Under the pieces are notes generated by a model. It ran no database searches. It saw nothing but the letters and a program-made list of their open reading frames with translations, and was not told where the DNA came from. Positions 1-6,464 of a stretch of 6,753 bases of DNA are shown here, one piece after another (positions within the stretch are counted from its first letter, which is position 1; every line of letters starts with the position of its first letter). The DNA is from an uncultured Erysipelotrichaceae bacterium (lineage in GTDB: Bacteria; Bacillota_I; Bacilli_A; Erysipelotrichales; Coprobacillaceae). Made by a program: the position numbers and the translations under genes. The DNA lies in assembly GCA_945981915.1 (NCBI GenBank), contig CAMFRJ010000066.1, forward strand, positions 1 through 6,753. Direction: 5' to 3'.

Positions 1-281
1 TCGTCAAGGATTCCCGTCATTTCCACTTGCAACATCTCATCAATTTTTCTTGTTTTCTTTAAGCTTTGTTTGTCCTGATTTGATAAATTTTCATAACAGA
101 TATCCCAACGCCCATATAGACTTTCTTTCACTTTTTGCTGATTGATTTCATCATTTCTTAAAACATTATAGAAAATCATGACAACGCTAAAGGATAAAAT
201 CATCATTATCAACGAAATGATATACTTTTTCTTTTCTTTGAAAACCGATGCAATAGCGAGTTTCATAGAAATATTATTCAT
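1..281 (-). CDS. FtsX-like ABC transporter permease, N-terminal part (cut by window edge)
   Basis: Reading leftwards from ATG at 281-279 gives 93 residues with no stop before the window edge, so this is the N-terminal part of a longer protein. It starts MNNISMKLAIASVFKEKKKY, a basic cytoplasmic N-terminus, followed by one hydrophobic helix at about residues 20-40. After that comes a polar stretch containing YGRWDICYENLS. This layout is typical of FtsX/MacB-family permeases, in which helix 1 is followed by a large extracellular domain. The start has a good Shine-Dalgarno, AGGTGA at 292-287, five bases before the ATG. The ATG overlaps the ATPase stop by 8 bases (ATGAATAA), so the two are probably translationally coupled and form one transporter. 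Substrate and full length cannot be judged here; efflux or extraction of a membrane-active compound is an inference from family and context. Confidence 0.85.
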   Translation of the reverse strand, partial: MNNISMKLAIASVFKEKKKYIISLIMMILSFSVVMIFYNVLRNDEINQQKVKESLYGRWDICYENLSNQDKQSLKKTRKIDEMLQVEMTGILD

Positions 282-951
282 AATATTCACCTACTATTTG
301 ACCGTCTTCTAAACGATAGATTTTATCTGCATAAGACGCAATCTTGGCATCATGTGTCACTAATACAATTGTTTGATGATATCTTTTTTGTGATATCTTT
401 AAAATTTCTAAAACCTCTTTAGAATTTTGAGAATCTAAATTTCCTGTCGGTTCATCAGCAAAAATGATGGCTGGTTGACTCGCCAATGCCCTAGCAATGG
501 CTACTCTTTGTTGCTGTCCACCTGAAAGTTCATCGACAAAGTGATATTTCTTATCTTGAAGATCTAACATATCTAATAATTCGTTAATATATGCTTCATC
601 TTCCTCCTGTCCATCAAGATGAATAGGCAAAACAATATTTTCATAGACATTAATTGTAGGAACAAGATTATAAAATTGAAAAATAAAACCAATACGTCTT
701 CTTCTTAATATCGTGAGTTCTTCATTAGACAAACGATAAATATTTTTGTTTTCAATAATCACATCGCCTGCTTCAGGTCTTTCTAAACCACCCATGATAT
801 GCAGTAATGTTGATTTCCCAGAGCCACTTGTCCCATTAATAGCGATCATTTGTCCTTCTTCAATCGATAAATTGAAATGATCTAAAACTTTGATACGATT
901 GAACCCATAACCATAAAATTTTGTCACATTTTTCATTTCAACTACTTTCAT
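274..951 (-). CDS. ABC transporter ATP-binding protein, MacB/LolD-type
   Basis: This is a 225-residue ATPase subunit that would power the FtsX-like permease encoded immediately downstream. All nucleotide-binding motifs are intact (numbering from the ATG at 951): Walker A GTSGSGKST at 40-48, Q-loop Gln 92 in FIFQFYNLVPTINVYENI, signature LSGGQ at 142-146 followed by QQRVAIARAL, Walker B IIFADEP at 162-168 with Glu 167, D-loop GNLD at 170-173 and switch His 200. The FQ-x-x-NL-x-P-T pattern and the length are typical of the MacB/LolD/FtsE class of stand-alone ATPases. A GTG at 960 is also in frame, but GGGTGA at 962-957 sits five bases before the ATG at 951, which favours the ATG. With that start the gene begins one base after the kinase stop. 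It is the third gene of operon B. Confidence 0.95.
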   Translation of the reverse strand: MKVVEMKNVTKFYGYGFNRIKVLDHFNLSIEEGQMIAINGTSGSGKSTLLHIMGGLERPEAGDVIIENKNIYRLSNEELTILRRRRIGFIFQFYNLVPTINVYENIVLPIHLDGQEEDEAYINELLDMLDLQDKKYHFVDELSGGQQQRVAIARALASQPAIIFADEPTGNLDSQNSKEVLEILKISQKRYHQTIVLVTHDAKIASYADKIYRLEDGQIVGEYYE

Positions 952-952
952 G

Positions 953-2032
953 TCAATCACCCTTCTCCTTCACATCTAATAAAGGCATACTGATTTCAAA
1001 AACAGCCCCTTGGTCATTATAGACATGAATATGTCCATGATGTTTTTCAACAATTTCTTTACATAAAGCTAAACCTATGCCACTACCACTTCTTTTTTTC
1101 TTTGCTCCTCGATAAAATCTTTCAAAAAGGTGTGGTAGATCTTCTTCAACAATTCCTTTTCCATTATCCTTGATTGTCATAACAACACGATTACGATAAA
1201 CCTGATTTTCTAAATAAATATCATTCACTTTTTCTTCAATACCATTTTTGATAATATTACACAAAGCTTCTTTTAACCATTGTTCATCATAATAGAAAAC
1301 ACAATCATTGACTTGAACATGAAGTTGTGTGTGATCAAGTAGTGGCGTCATTTCATAAACAACACTCTCCATTAAACTTCTCATATCTTTTAACTGTAGA
1401 TCAAAATGGATCTTATCGTGTTCTAATCTTGTTAATTTTAATAAACTTTCTAACAAACGATCCATACGTTCAAATGATTGTTGATTTTTATCTAACAAAG
1501 GATTTTCATGTTCCATCGCTAAGATTTCTTCATTTAAACGTATTGCGGTTAAAGGTGTTTTGATTTGATGAGCAATATTTTCAATATAATCATTCATCAA
1601 TTGTTTTTCTTTTTCTAATTCTTCAACATAACGATCATTATTATTTTTCATGTTATAGACTTTTTGTTCAAGAATGCCATATTCACCTTCTAAAACAGAA
1701 GGAACAAATTCATCATTATTAATTTCATCAATAATATGTAATACTTTTTGATTATTATGTTTGAACATATGAACAATATAGATATACGCTATCAATAATA
1801 GAGAAAGAAAGACAATAATCACAAAAGCCACTGTCACAAAAAACTCTTCTTGTGACAAAAAATCTTTGATTTGAAAAATAGTAACATGAGGATAATAGGC
1901 ACTAATCTTTGAGATGCTTTGATGATAAAAATCAAGGAAATAAGAATATATAAGATAAAGTAAAAAAAGAAATGCACAACTTAAAATAAGAAAAATTATT
2001 CTGATGTTTTTTTTCTGTTTACTTGTTCCCAT
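953..2032 (-). CDS. Membrane sensor histidine kinase with short extracellular loop (operon B)
   Basis: This 359-residue kinase should phosphorylate the regulator encoded just upstream. It has a basic N-terminus, helix 1 at about 11-33, a short outer loop at about 34-62, helix 2 at about 63-88, and a helical linker (a possible degenerate HAMP) containing EGEYGILEQKVYNM. The dimerisation/H-box is IAHQIKTPLTAI with phospho-acceptor His 155. The ATPase domain has an N-box around Asn 259-Asn 263 (NIIKNGIEE), G1 DNGKGI at 289-294, F-box FERF at 303-306 and G2 GSGIGL at 316-321. All catalytic landmarks are present. The ~29-residue loop is too small for a usual folded sensor domain, so the signal may come through the membrane or from the partner ABC transporter, as known for BceS-type kinases. 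This H-box differs from the BceS type, so that mode is inference. The start overlaps the regulator gene by 14 bases, and its Shine-Dalgarno (AGGGT, 2046-2042) is modest. Confidence 0.93.
   Translation of the reverse strand: MGTSKQKKNIRIIFLILSCAFLFLLYLIYSYFLDFYHQSISKISAYYPHVTIFQIKDFLSQEEFFVTVAFVIIVFLSLLLIAYIYIVHMFKHNNQKVLHIIDEINNDEFVPSVLEGEYGILEQKVYNMKNNNDRYVEELEKEKQLMNDYIENIAHQIKTPLTAIRLNEEILAMEHENPLLDKNQQSFERMDRLLESLLKLTRLEHDKIHFDLQLKDMRSLMESVVYEMTPLLDHTQLHVQVNDCVFYYDEQWLKEALCNIIKNGIEEKVNDIYLENQVYRNRVVMTIKDNGKGIVEEDLPHLFERFYRGAKKKRSGSGIGLALCKEIVEKHHGHIHVYNDQGAVFEISMPLLDVKEKGD
957..970 (-). promoter_or_regulatory. Ribosome binding site deciding the ATPase start
   Basis: On the minus strand this reads AAGGAGAAGGGTGA. 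GGGTGA lies five bases before the ATG at 951, whereas the alternative GTG at 960 lies inside this site. AAGGAG is only four bases before that GTG, so the ATG is the better start, though the GTG cannot be fully excluded. The site lies within the last codons of the kinase gene, which suggests coupled translation. Confidence 0.6.
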
Positions 2033-2678
2033 AAAATCTATACCCTATTCCTCTCACTGTTTCAATATATTCTTTTCCTTGATATTTTCCTAATTTATTT
2101 CTAATTCTTTTCATATGAACTGTTAATGTATTATCTTCAACGATATTCCCTGTTTGTCTTTCAATACAATCTAATAATTGTAATCTCGTTAAGATCTGTC
2201 CTTTATGTTTCATAAAAGAAAAGATAATTTCATATTCAATCGCTGTTAAATTGATTTCCTCATCATTTTTATAAATTTGATAATTACTCATATCTATTTT
2301 TAAATCACCAATTTTCATAACCTTTTGATGTCTTCTTGTCACTGCTTCAATACGAGCATATAAAATATTAAGAGAAAATGGTTTGGTCATATAATCATCA
2401 CCACCAGCATTCAATCCTTCAACAATAGTACTTTCCAGATCATTAGCTGTTAAAAAAATAATTGGTAAATGCCATTGTTTTCTCATATAACGACAAACAT
2501 CAATACCATTACCATCCGGTAATTGAATATCTAATATAGCCAAATCAAAATTATCATAATTGATTGCCTTCGCTTGTTTGACACTATCAAGACAATAAAC
2601 CTCATGATTTTTCATATTTAAAGCTAAAGTTAAACTTTCTTGTAATTGTAAATCATCTTCTAATAAAACTATCTTCAT
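2019..2678 (-). CDS. OmpR/PhoB-family response regulator (operon B)
   Basis: This 219-residue DNA-binding regulator has two domains. The receiver domain (about 1-115) begins MKIVLLEDD and has acidic residues Glu 7, Asp 8 and Asp 9, phospho-acceptor Asp 50 (LAILDIQLPDGNG), Thr 77 (IIFLTAND) and Lys 99 (GGDDYMTKPF). The winged-helix domain (about 123-217) has a recognition helix around 180-195 (VEDNTLTVHMKRIRNK) and the family's closing motif TVRGIGYRF. An in-frame GTG lies 12 bases upstream at 2690, but GGTGA at 2688-2684 is spaced five bases from the ATG at 2678, and MKIVLLEDD is the normal family start, so the ATG is chosen. It is the first gene of operon B and overlaps its kinase by 14 bases. 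The likely target is its own operon, including the ABC transporter genes; this is inference from arrangement. Confidence 0.95.
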   Translation of the reverse strand: MKIVLLEDDLQLQESLTLALNMKNHEVYCLDSVKQAKAINYDNFDLAILDIQLPDGNGIDVCRYMRKQWHLPIIFLTANDLESTIVEGLNAGGDDYMTKPFSLNILYARIEAVTRRHQKVMKIGDLKIDMSNYQIYKNDEEINLTAIEYEIIFSFMKHKGQILTRLQLLDCIERQTGNIVEDNTLTVHMKRIRNKLGKYQGKEYIETVRGIGYRFYGNK

Positions 2679-2683
2679 CTTTA

Positions 2684-2688
2684 TCACC
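2684..2688 (-). promoter_or_regulatory. Ribosome binding site deciding the operon B regulator start
   Basis: GGTGA on the minus strand lies five bases before the ATG at 2678. The competing GTG at 2690 overlaps this site and has no purine-rich site of its own upstream, so the shorter 219-residue protein is preferred. Confidence 0.6.
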
Positions 2689-2694
2689 ACTTTT

Positions 2695-2717
2695 ATTGTA
2701 ACATGGAAACCTTACAA
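2695..2717 (-). promoter_or_regulatory. Candidate extended -10 promoter and inverted-repeat operator of operon B
   Basis: On the minus strand TGTTACAAT (2703-2695) matches an extended -10 element (TG-n-TACAAT), located 16 bases before the regulator ATG. No good -35 hexamer lies at normal spacing (ACTTTC or CACTTT at best), which is compatible with an extended -10 promoter or an activator-dependent one. A perfect 6-bp inverted repeat, TTGTAA (2717-2712), N10, TTACAA (2701-2696), overlaps the -10 and could be an operator for the operon's own regulator. It sits directly downstream of the operon A terminator, where a promoter is expected. Transcription start and regulator binding are inference. 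Confidence 0.45.
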
Positions 2718-2727
2718 GAAAGTGACT

Positions 2728-2757
2728 AAAACAAAAAGAACAAAGATTTCTTTGTTC
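2728..2757 (-). terminator. Intrinsic terminator of operon A
   Basis: On the minus strand GAACAAAG (2757-2750), loop AAAT, and CTTTGTTC (2745-2738) form a perfect 8-bp stem. The G and A of the preceding TAG stop codon can add a G-U and an A-U pair. TTTTTGTTTT follows at 2737-2728. A stem followed directly by a U-rich tract is the standard intrinsic terminator. It abuts the stop codon of the operon A membrane protein and separates operon A from operon B. Confidence 0.88.
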
Positions 2758-3801
2758 CTATTGACTTACAAATGTATGTCCACCATCATTGGTTATATAT
2801 TTTGTTTGACGTTCACCACTGGCATTTACTAAAATCACATAGCCATGATATTGATCTGAAAAATACAATTCTTGTACAACTCCTCCTTTTCCTTCAAAAG
2901 GATCAGGATTCGTAAAATCAAGTCCAGTAAAAGAATAATAACGTGTTCCTAGAGCACTATCAACAACATTGAAAGAATAAACAACATCTTTTTCTAAACA
3001 AAAACGAACATTTCCATTTTGATCTTTTGTCATTTGACCTGGTTTATCATGGGTCACTTCCTGTTGTTTTTCTTGATCGACAAGCACTGAATCTCTTGTC
3101 CATTTATCATGATGATATCCATTTTGATCGATTGTTGCTGTTTTTTTCATAGCTGTTAGCTTTTGAGAAGAAGCATACGTTGTTTTGGAATATCCATCTA
3201 AATAAATTTTGATTTTTTTACTCTTTTGAATATCATAATCCACCAGATAAGTTCTTGTCTTTCCTGCATCATCTTTTCCATATAAAAAGCTATATATTTT
3301 TTGAATTGTACCATCATCATCATAGACCACTTCTAAATAATTGGAAACATAGATGTCTTGAGGCAAGTCAACAGCACTATCAATATCTTCCATAATACCA
3401 TCAATACCTGTTTTCAAATAATTATGATGAATCAGTAATACTTCTTGACTATTTTGTCTTTCATATAAATAGTTACCTAGTTTTCCTGTAAATGGTTGAG
3501 CAATCTGATAGATACGATAACCACTATAACTTGTCATAATCAAAATGATGATCAACTCTATATTGAATAAAAGATGACTATATTGAAAGTATCTATTATG
3601 TATCTTGTCTTTATGTTGATGATAATAAAATGTCCAAATAATAAACCAAAAACATAAAACACCAAAAATAAGACAGAGTATTGGTACACGTTTTTTGACA
3701 TTTCCTAACCATAAAAAACGATATAAAACATATAATCCTATTCCATAAATACCTATAATGATAGGATTCAATAAAATCAGCCAGTAATTCTTTTTATTCA
3801 T
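2758..3801 (-). CDS. Unrecognised membrane-anchored surface protein with C-terminal Asp-box-like motif
   Basis: This 347-residue protein is not one I can name. Hydrophobic helices lie at about 8-30, 40-60 and 78-98. The stretch between helices 2 and 3 (HQHKDKIHNRYFQYSH) is basic and so probably cytoplasmic, which places the remaining ~250 residues outside the cell. That part is polar and includes TGIDGIMEDIDSAVDLPQDI (131-150), a DDDGTIQKIYSFLYGKDD segment (161-178) and a closing TNDGGHTF (337-344). The last fits the Asp-box pattern S/T-x-D-x-G-x-T-F/W of beta-propeller-like surface proteins, but only one copy is seen. ATG 3801 is chosen because GGAG at 3813-3810 is spaced eight bases away; the in-frame ATG at 3858 would merely re-read the kinase 3' end. 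The start overlaps the kinase stop by 8 bases (ATGAATAA), so it is translationally coupled to that two-component system and may be its output or an accessory sensor (inference). Confidence 0.85.
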   Translation of the reverse strand: MNKKNYWLILLNPIIIGIYGIGLYVLYRFLWLGNVKKRVPILCLIFGVLCFWFIIWTFYYHQHKDKIHNRYFQYSHLLFNIELIIILIMTSYSGYRIYQIAQPFTGKLGNYLYERQNSQEVLLIHHNYLKTGIDGIMEDIDSAVDLPQDIYVSNYLEVVYDDDGTIQKIYSFLYGKDDAGKTRTYLVDYDIQKSKKIKIYLDGYSKTTYASSQKLTAMKKTATIDQNGYHHDKWTRDSVLVDQEKQQEVTHDKPGQMTKDQNGNVRFCLEKDVVYSFNVVDSALGTRYYSFTGLDFTNPDPFEGKGGVVQELYFSDQYHGYVILVNASGERQTKYITNDGGHTFVSQ

Positions 3802-5776
3802 GCACATCACTCCAATCAAAATAGAATACGACACCTTTTTTTGTATTTTCAAAACCATAATCCATCCCGTGTAATTCTAAAATATGACAACATATCGCCA
3901 ATCCTAAACCCGTTCCCTGATGATCATCAGATACAAAAGATTGCCATATCTTTTCTTTCATATCATCACTAAGATGTTCTCCTTCATTTTCAATAGAAAA
4001 TCTCTTTTTTTCTATTGAAATAGAAATCGTAGAATATAATAAAGCATGTTTGATCGCATTAGAAAGATAATTTTGAATAACCATACTTATTCTTTTCAAA
4101 TCAGCTTCTATGAATATATCATCAGCTTGTAAATCAATATGTAAGTTTTTATCTTGAAATAATTGTTCATATTCATCAATAATATCTTCACACAATTCAG
4201 TTAAATTGATATTTTGCTTTTGTAAAATAATAGCTTTTGCTTCTAACTTAGATAATTCTAACATTTCTAATACCAAATCATTGATCTTTACAATCTCTTT
4301 ATTGATTACAGAAATGTATTGTTTTTTCTTGATGGGATCTTCTGTTTCTTCCAATAAATCAATATGACCATTCATAATAGCGAGTGGTGTCTTGATTTCA
4401 TGTGTAAATTGTGCCACAAACTCTTTTCTGATTTTTTCCATTTTTTTAACATGATCAATTTCTAACTGTAATTGATTGATATTCTTTTTGAGATTCAATG
4501 ACATTGTATTAATATGTGAAGATAAGCTAGAAAGTTCATCATGACCATGTGTTGGTAATCTCACATCAAAATGATTATCAGCAATTTGCATAGCCACTTG
4601 ATCAATAGATTTGATACGTCTCGTCATCATATACGAAATCAGGTAAGAAAATAGTATAATAAAAATCATTGAACCAAACATAGTGATCTTATAATCTTCA
4701 TATAAAGTCTGTAAAACAGAATGACTTCCTTTATCAGAAAAGTTGTAGAAACAAACCAGATATCCTGCTAAGCAATCGTTATTTTTTGAAGAGTATAATG
4801 ATTGAATATTCATCATATAAGAATCATCTTCATTAATCTTTTTTAAAGTTGCTGAAAATGATTCTTTATCTTCCATTAGTTTTTGAATCTGATTTTGATC
4901 ATTGATATTGAATTGTAAATCTTTATTCACAACAGGAGATCCCATATAATCACTTGTTTCAGATTTTACACGATATGCTAGAGAATGAATATAAATTTGA
5001 GAAAAATGATGATCAAGGGTTTGCTCAATCAAATCATTGATTGTCTGATAAGATAGAGGAGATACAAAACGAGAATAGGTAGATGATCTATCATCATATT
5101 TCTTTAATTCTCCTTGTTTAATATAACCTAAAAAAAATCCTTTTTTCGCATAATCTTGGACCATACTTCCTAAGATATCATAGTTGTAATGAAGATATGT
5201 TGGATAAACAATATAATATTTTTCTTGTATTCCTTGTGTATTGACAGAGGAAAATTGAAAATTATTTATTTCTTGTATTTTTCCATCAAAATATACATTT
5301 TCCCCTCCACTTTCAATAGCTTTTTCTAATAAAGAGAGCTGATTTTGAGATAATGAAGAAATATCAAGATAATAGTGATCAACAGATGGCAAATCACTAT
5401 GATAAGTTTGAACTGTTGATAACATTGTGATATATAAATAATCATCATTTTTTTGAAAGCCTGTTTTTTCAATAAGATGAAAATCATTATCTAATAAACA
5501 AATCTTACTACTCATAGATTTAGGAGCATTCCTCAAATCTTTTTTTAATGCTTCTAAAGAATAGTTTTCTGGATGGCTGCTTTTTTGAATCGTGTTGAAT
5601 TGTTGTGCTAAATCAGACGTATAATAAGACATCTCAGTTTCTTTATTATCATATCCACTTATCAAATCATAATAATAATTATTATATTTATCGTAAACGA
5701 CAACACCAAAAACAAATAGAAAACTAATCAATAAAATCATAAATATTTTAAAAGTTAATCCCCTCAATATCTTCAT
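3794..5776 (-). CDS. Sensor histidine kinase with large extracellular domain, HAMP, HisKA and HATPase (operon A)
   Basis: This 660-residue membrane kinase is the partner of the overlapping upstream regulator. Helix 1 lies at about 8-28, followed by an extracellular region at about 30-361 that I cannot assign to a family, then helix 2 at about 362-384. HAMP follows at about 385-437 (MTRRIKSIDQVAMQIADNHF ending in a DELSSL segment). HisKA has QFTHEIKTPLAIMNGHIDLL with phospho-acceptor His 459. The N-box is NYLSNAIKH with Asn 569 and Asn 573, the F-like box is IWQSF at 610-614, and G2 is GTGLGL at 621-626. The G1 box reads IENEGEH at 595-601, with Asn in place of the usual Asp and no second Gly; this variant occurs in VanS/CssS-like kinases, so activity is still expected. 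GGAGGT at 5790-5785, eight bases before ATG 5776, supports the start. It overlaps the regulator by 29 bases. The outer domain is larger than in most such kinases; its ligand is unknown. Confidence 0.94.
   Translation of the reverse strand: MKILRGLTFKIFMILLISFLFVFGVVVYDKYNNYYYDLISGYDNKETEMSYYTSDLAQQFNTIQKSSHPENYSLEALKKDLRNAPKSMSSKICLLDNDFHLIEKTGFQKNDDYLYITMLSTVQTYHSDLPSVDHYYLDISSLSQNQLSLLEKAIESGGENVYFDGKIQEINNFQFSSVNTQGIQEKYYIVYPTYLHYNYDILGSMVQDYAKKGFFLGYIKQGELKKYDDRSSTYSRFVSPLSYQTINDLIEQTLDHHFSQIYIHSLAYRVKSETSDYMGSPVVNKDLQFNINDQNQIQKLMEDKESFSATLKKINEDDSYMMNIQSLYSSKNNDCLAGYLVCFYNFSDKGSHSVLQTLYEDYKITMFGSMIFIILFSYLISYMMTRRIKSIDQVAMQIADNHFDVRLPTHGHDELSSLSSHINTMSLNLKKNINQLQLEIDHVKKMEKIRKEFVAQFTHEIKTPLAIMNGHIDLLEETEDPIKKKQYISVINKEIVKINDLVLEMLELSKLEAKAIILQKQNINLTELCEDIIDEYEQLFQDKNLHIDLQADDIFIEADLKRISMVIQNYLSNAIKHALLYSTISISIEKKRFSIENEGEHLSDDMKEKIWQSFVSDDHQGTGLGLAICCHILELHGMDYGFENTKKGVVFYFDWSDVHE
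3807..3813 (-). promoter_or_regulatory. Ribosome binding site deciding the surface protein start
   Basis: GGAGTGA on the minus strand places GGAG eight bases before the ATG at 3801. The neighbouring in-frame ATG at 3807 would be only two bases from GGAG plus TG, too close to be used well. This supports a 347-residue product starting MNKKNYW. Confidence 0.55.
3988..4020. repeat. Perfect 13-bp inverted repeat inside the operon A kinase gene
   Basis: TTTCAATAGAAAA (3988-4000) and TTTTCTATTGAAA (4008-4020) are exact reverse complements separated by seven bases. The arms encode two copies of Ser-Ile-Glu around the kinase G1 box (about residues 586-597). The mRNA could form a stable hairpin here. 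No U-rich tract follows on the minus strand, so it is not a terminator. Function unknown; it may be a by-product of the repeated SIE codons. Confidence 0.6.
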
Positions 5777-6440
5777 GATCCTTGACCTCCAACATATATC
5801 CTGTTTTCACAACAGTTTGAATATAAAAAGCATATTCTCCAAATTTTTTTCTTAAACGTCTAATATATGTATCAACAGCTCTCCCATCACCATAATAATC
5901 ATAACCCCATAAATTATCTAACAACTGTCCTCTTGGAATGACCTGTCCTTGATGATCTAATAAATATTTTAATAATTGGAATTCTTTATCTGTTAATCTT
6001 TTTTCTTTTCGTTGACTGATAAGAAGACGTTTATTAATATCTAAAATTAGTTTTCCAAAAGTCATTTTATTTTCTACGATATGATTAGTACGTTTAATCA
6101 TTGCTATACATTTAGCATATAAAAGAGAAGGTTTAAATGGTTTGGTAATATAATCATCCCCTCCTAATTCATAGGCTTTTAATTGATTATCATCTTCAGA
6201 TAAAGCACTAATAAAAATAATAGGGACTTGTGATTTTTTCCTCATTTGCAAGCAAACCTCATAGCCATCAATACCTGGCATCATAATATCTAATAAAACT
6301 AAATCAATCGTTTCATCTATAAAAGAAATCGCATCATAACCATTCATAGCTTCTATGATTTGAATTTCTCTTTTTTGAAAATACTCCTTGACAAAATCTC
6401 TGACTTCTTTTTGATCCTCTACCATTAATACTTTAAACAT
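5748..6440 (-). CDS. OmpR/PhoB-family response regulator (operon A)
   Basis: This is a 230-residue DNA-binding regulator. The receiver domain (about 1-117) begins MFKVLMVEDQKEVRDFVKEY, with Glu 8 and Asp 9, phospho-acceptor Asp 51 (LVLLDIMMPGIDGYE), Ser 78 (IIFISALSEDD) and Lys 100 (GGDDYITKPF). The winged-helix domain (about 126-218) contains RLTDKEFQLLKYLLDHQGQV and a recognition helix around 186-199 (GRAVDTYIRRLRKK). The closing motif is TVVKTGYML rather than the more usual TVRG-x-GYR of the operon B regulator, so the two probably read different DNA sites. The start is ATG 6440 with AAAGGA at 6455-6450, nine bases away. It is the first gene of operon A and overlaps the kinase by 29 bases, with the kinase ribosome binding site inside this coding region. 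A candidate direct-repeat operator lies just upstream, which suggests autoregulation (inference). Confidence 0.95.
   Translation of the reverse strand: MFKVLMVEDQKEVRDFVKEYFQKREIQIIEAMNGYDAISFIDETIDLVLLDIMMPGIDGYEVCLQMRKKSQVPIIFISALSEDDNQLKAYELGGDDYITKPFKPSLLYAKCIAMIKRTNHIVENKMTFGKLILDINKRLLISQRKEKRLTDKEFQLLKYLLDHQGQVIPRGQLLDNLWGYDYYGDGRAVDTYIRRLRKKFGEYAFYIQTVVKTGYMLEVKDHEDIEGINF
5785..5790 (-). promoter_or_regulatory. Internal ribosome binding site for the operon A kinase
   Basis: GGAGGT on the minus strand, eight bases before the kinase ATG at 5776, lies within the 3' coding region of the regulator gene. It is a near-perfect Shine-Dalgarno, so the kinase can be initiated strongly despite the 29-base gene overlap. 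Confidence 0.65.
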
Positions 6441-6464
6441 ACAACCACATCCTTTACATTGATT

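Noticed and set aside
952..960. GTG start at 960 for the ABC ATPase
   Set aside because: GGGTGA is ideally spaced for ATG 951 and overlaps the GTG; the difference is only three residues.
1327..1563. A 78-residue plus-strand open frame
   Set aside because: It lies wholly within the well-supported operon B kinase gene on the other strand and shows no recognisable motif; it is a shadow of that gene.
2679..2690. GTG start at 2690 for the operon B regulator
   Set aside because: The GTG overlaps the ribosome binding site itself; the ATG at 2678 gives the normal family N-terminus MKIVLLEDD.
3802..3858. Upstream ATG at 3858 for the surface protein (366 residues)
   Set aside because: The added residues re-read the kinase 3' end in another frame, and the good ribosome binding site at 3813-3807 serves ATG 3801.
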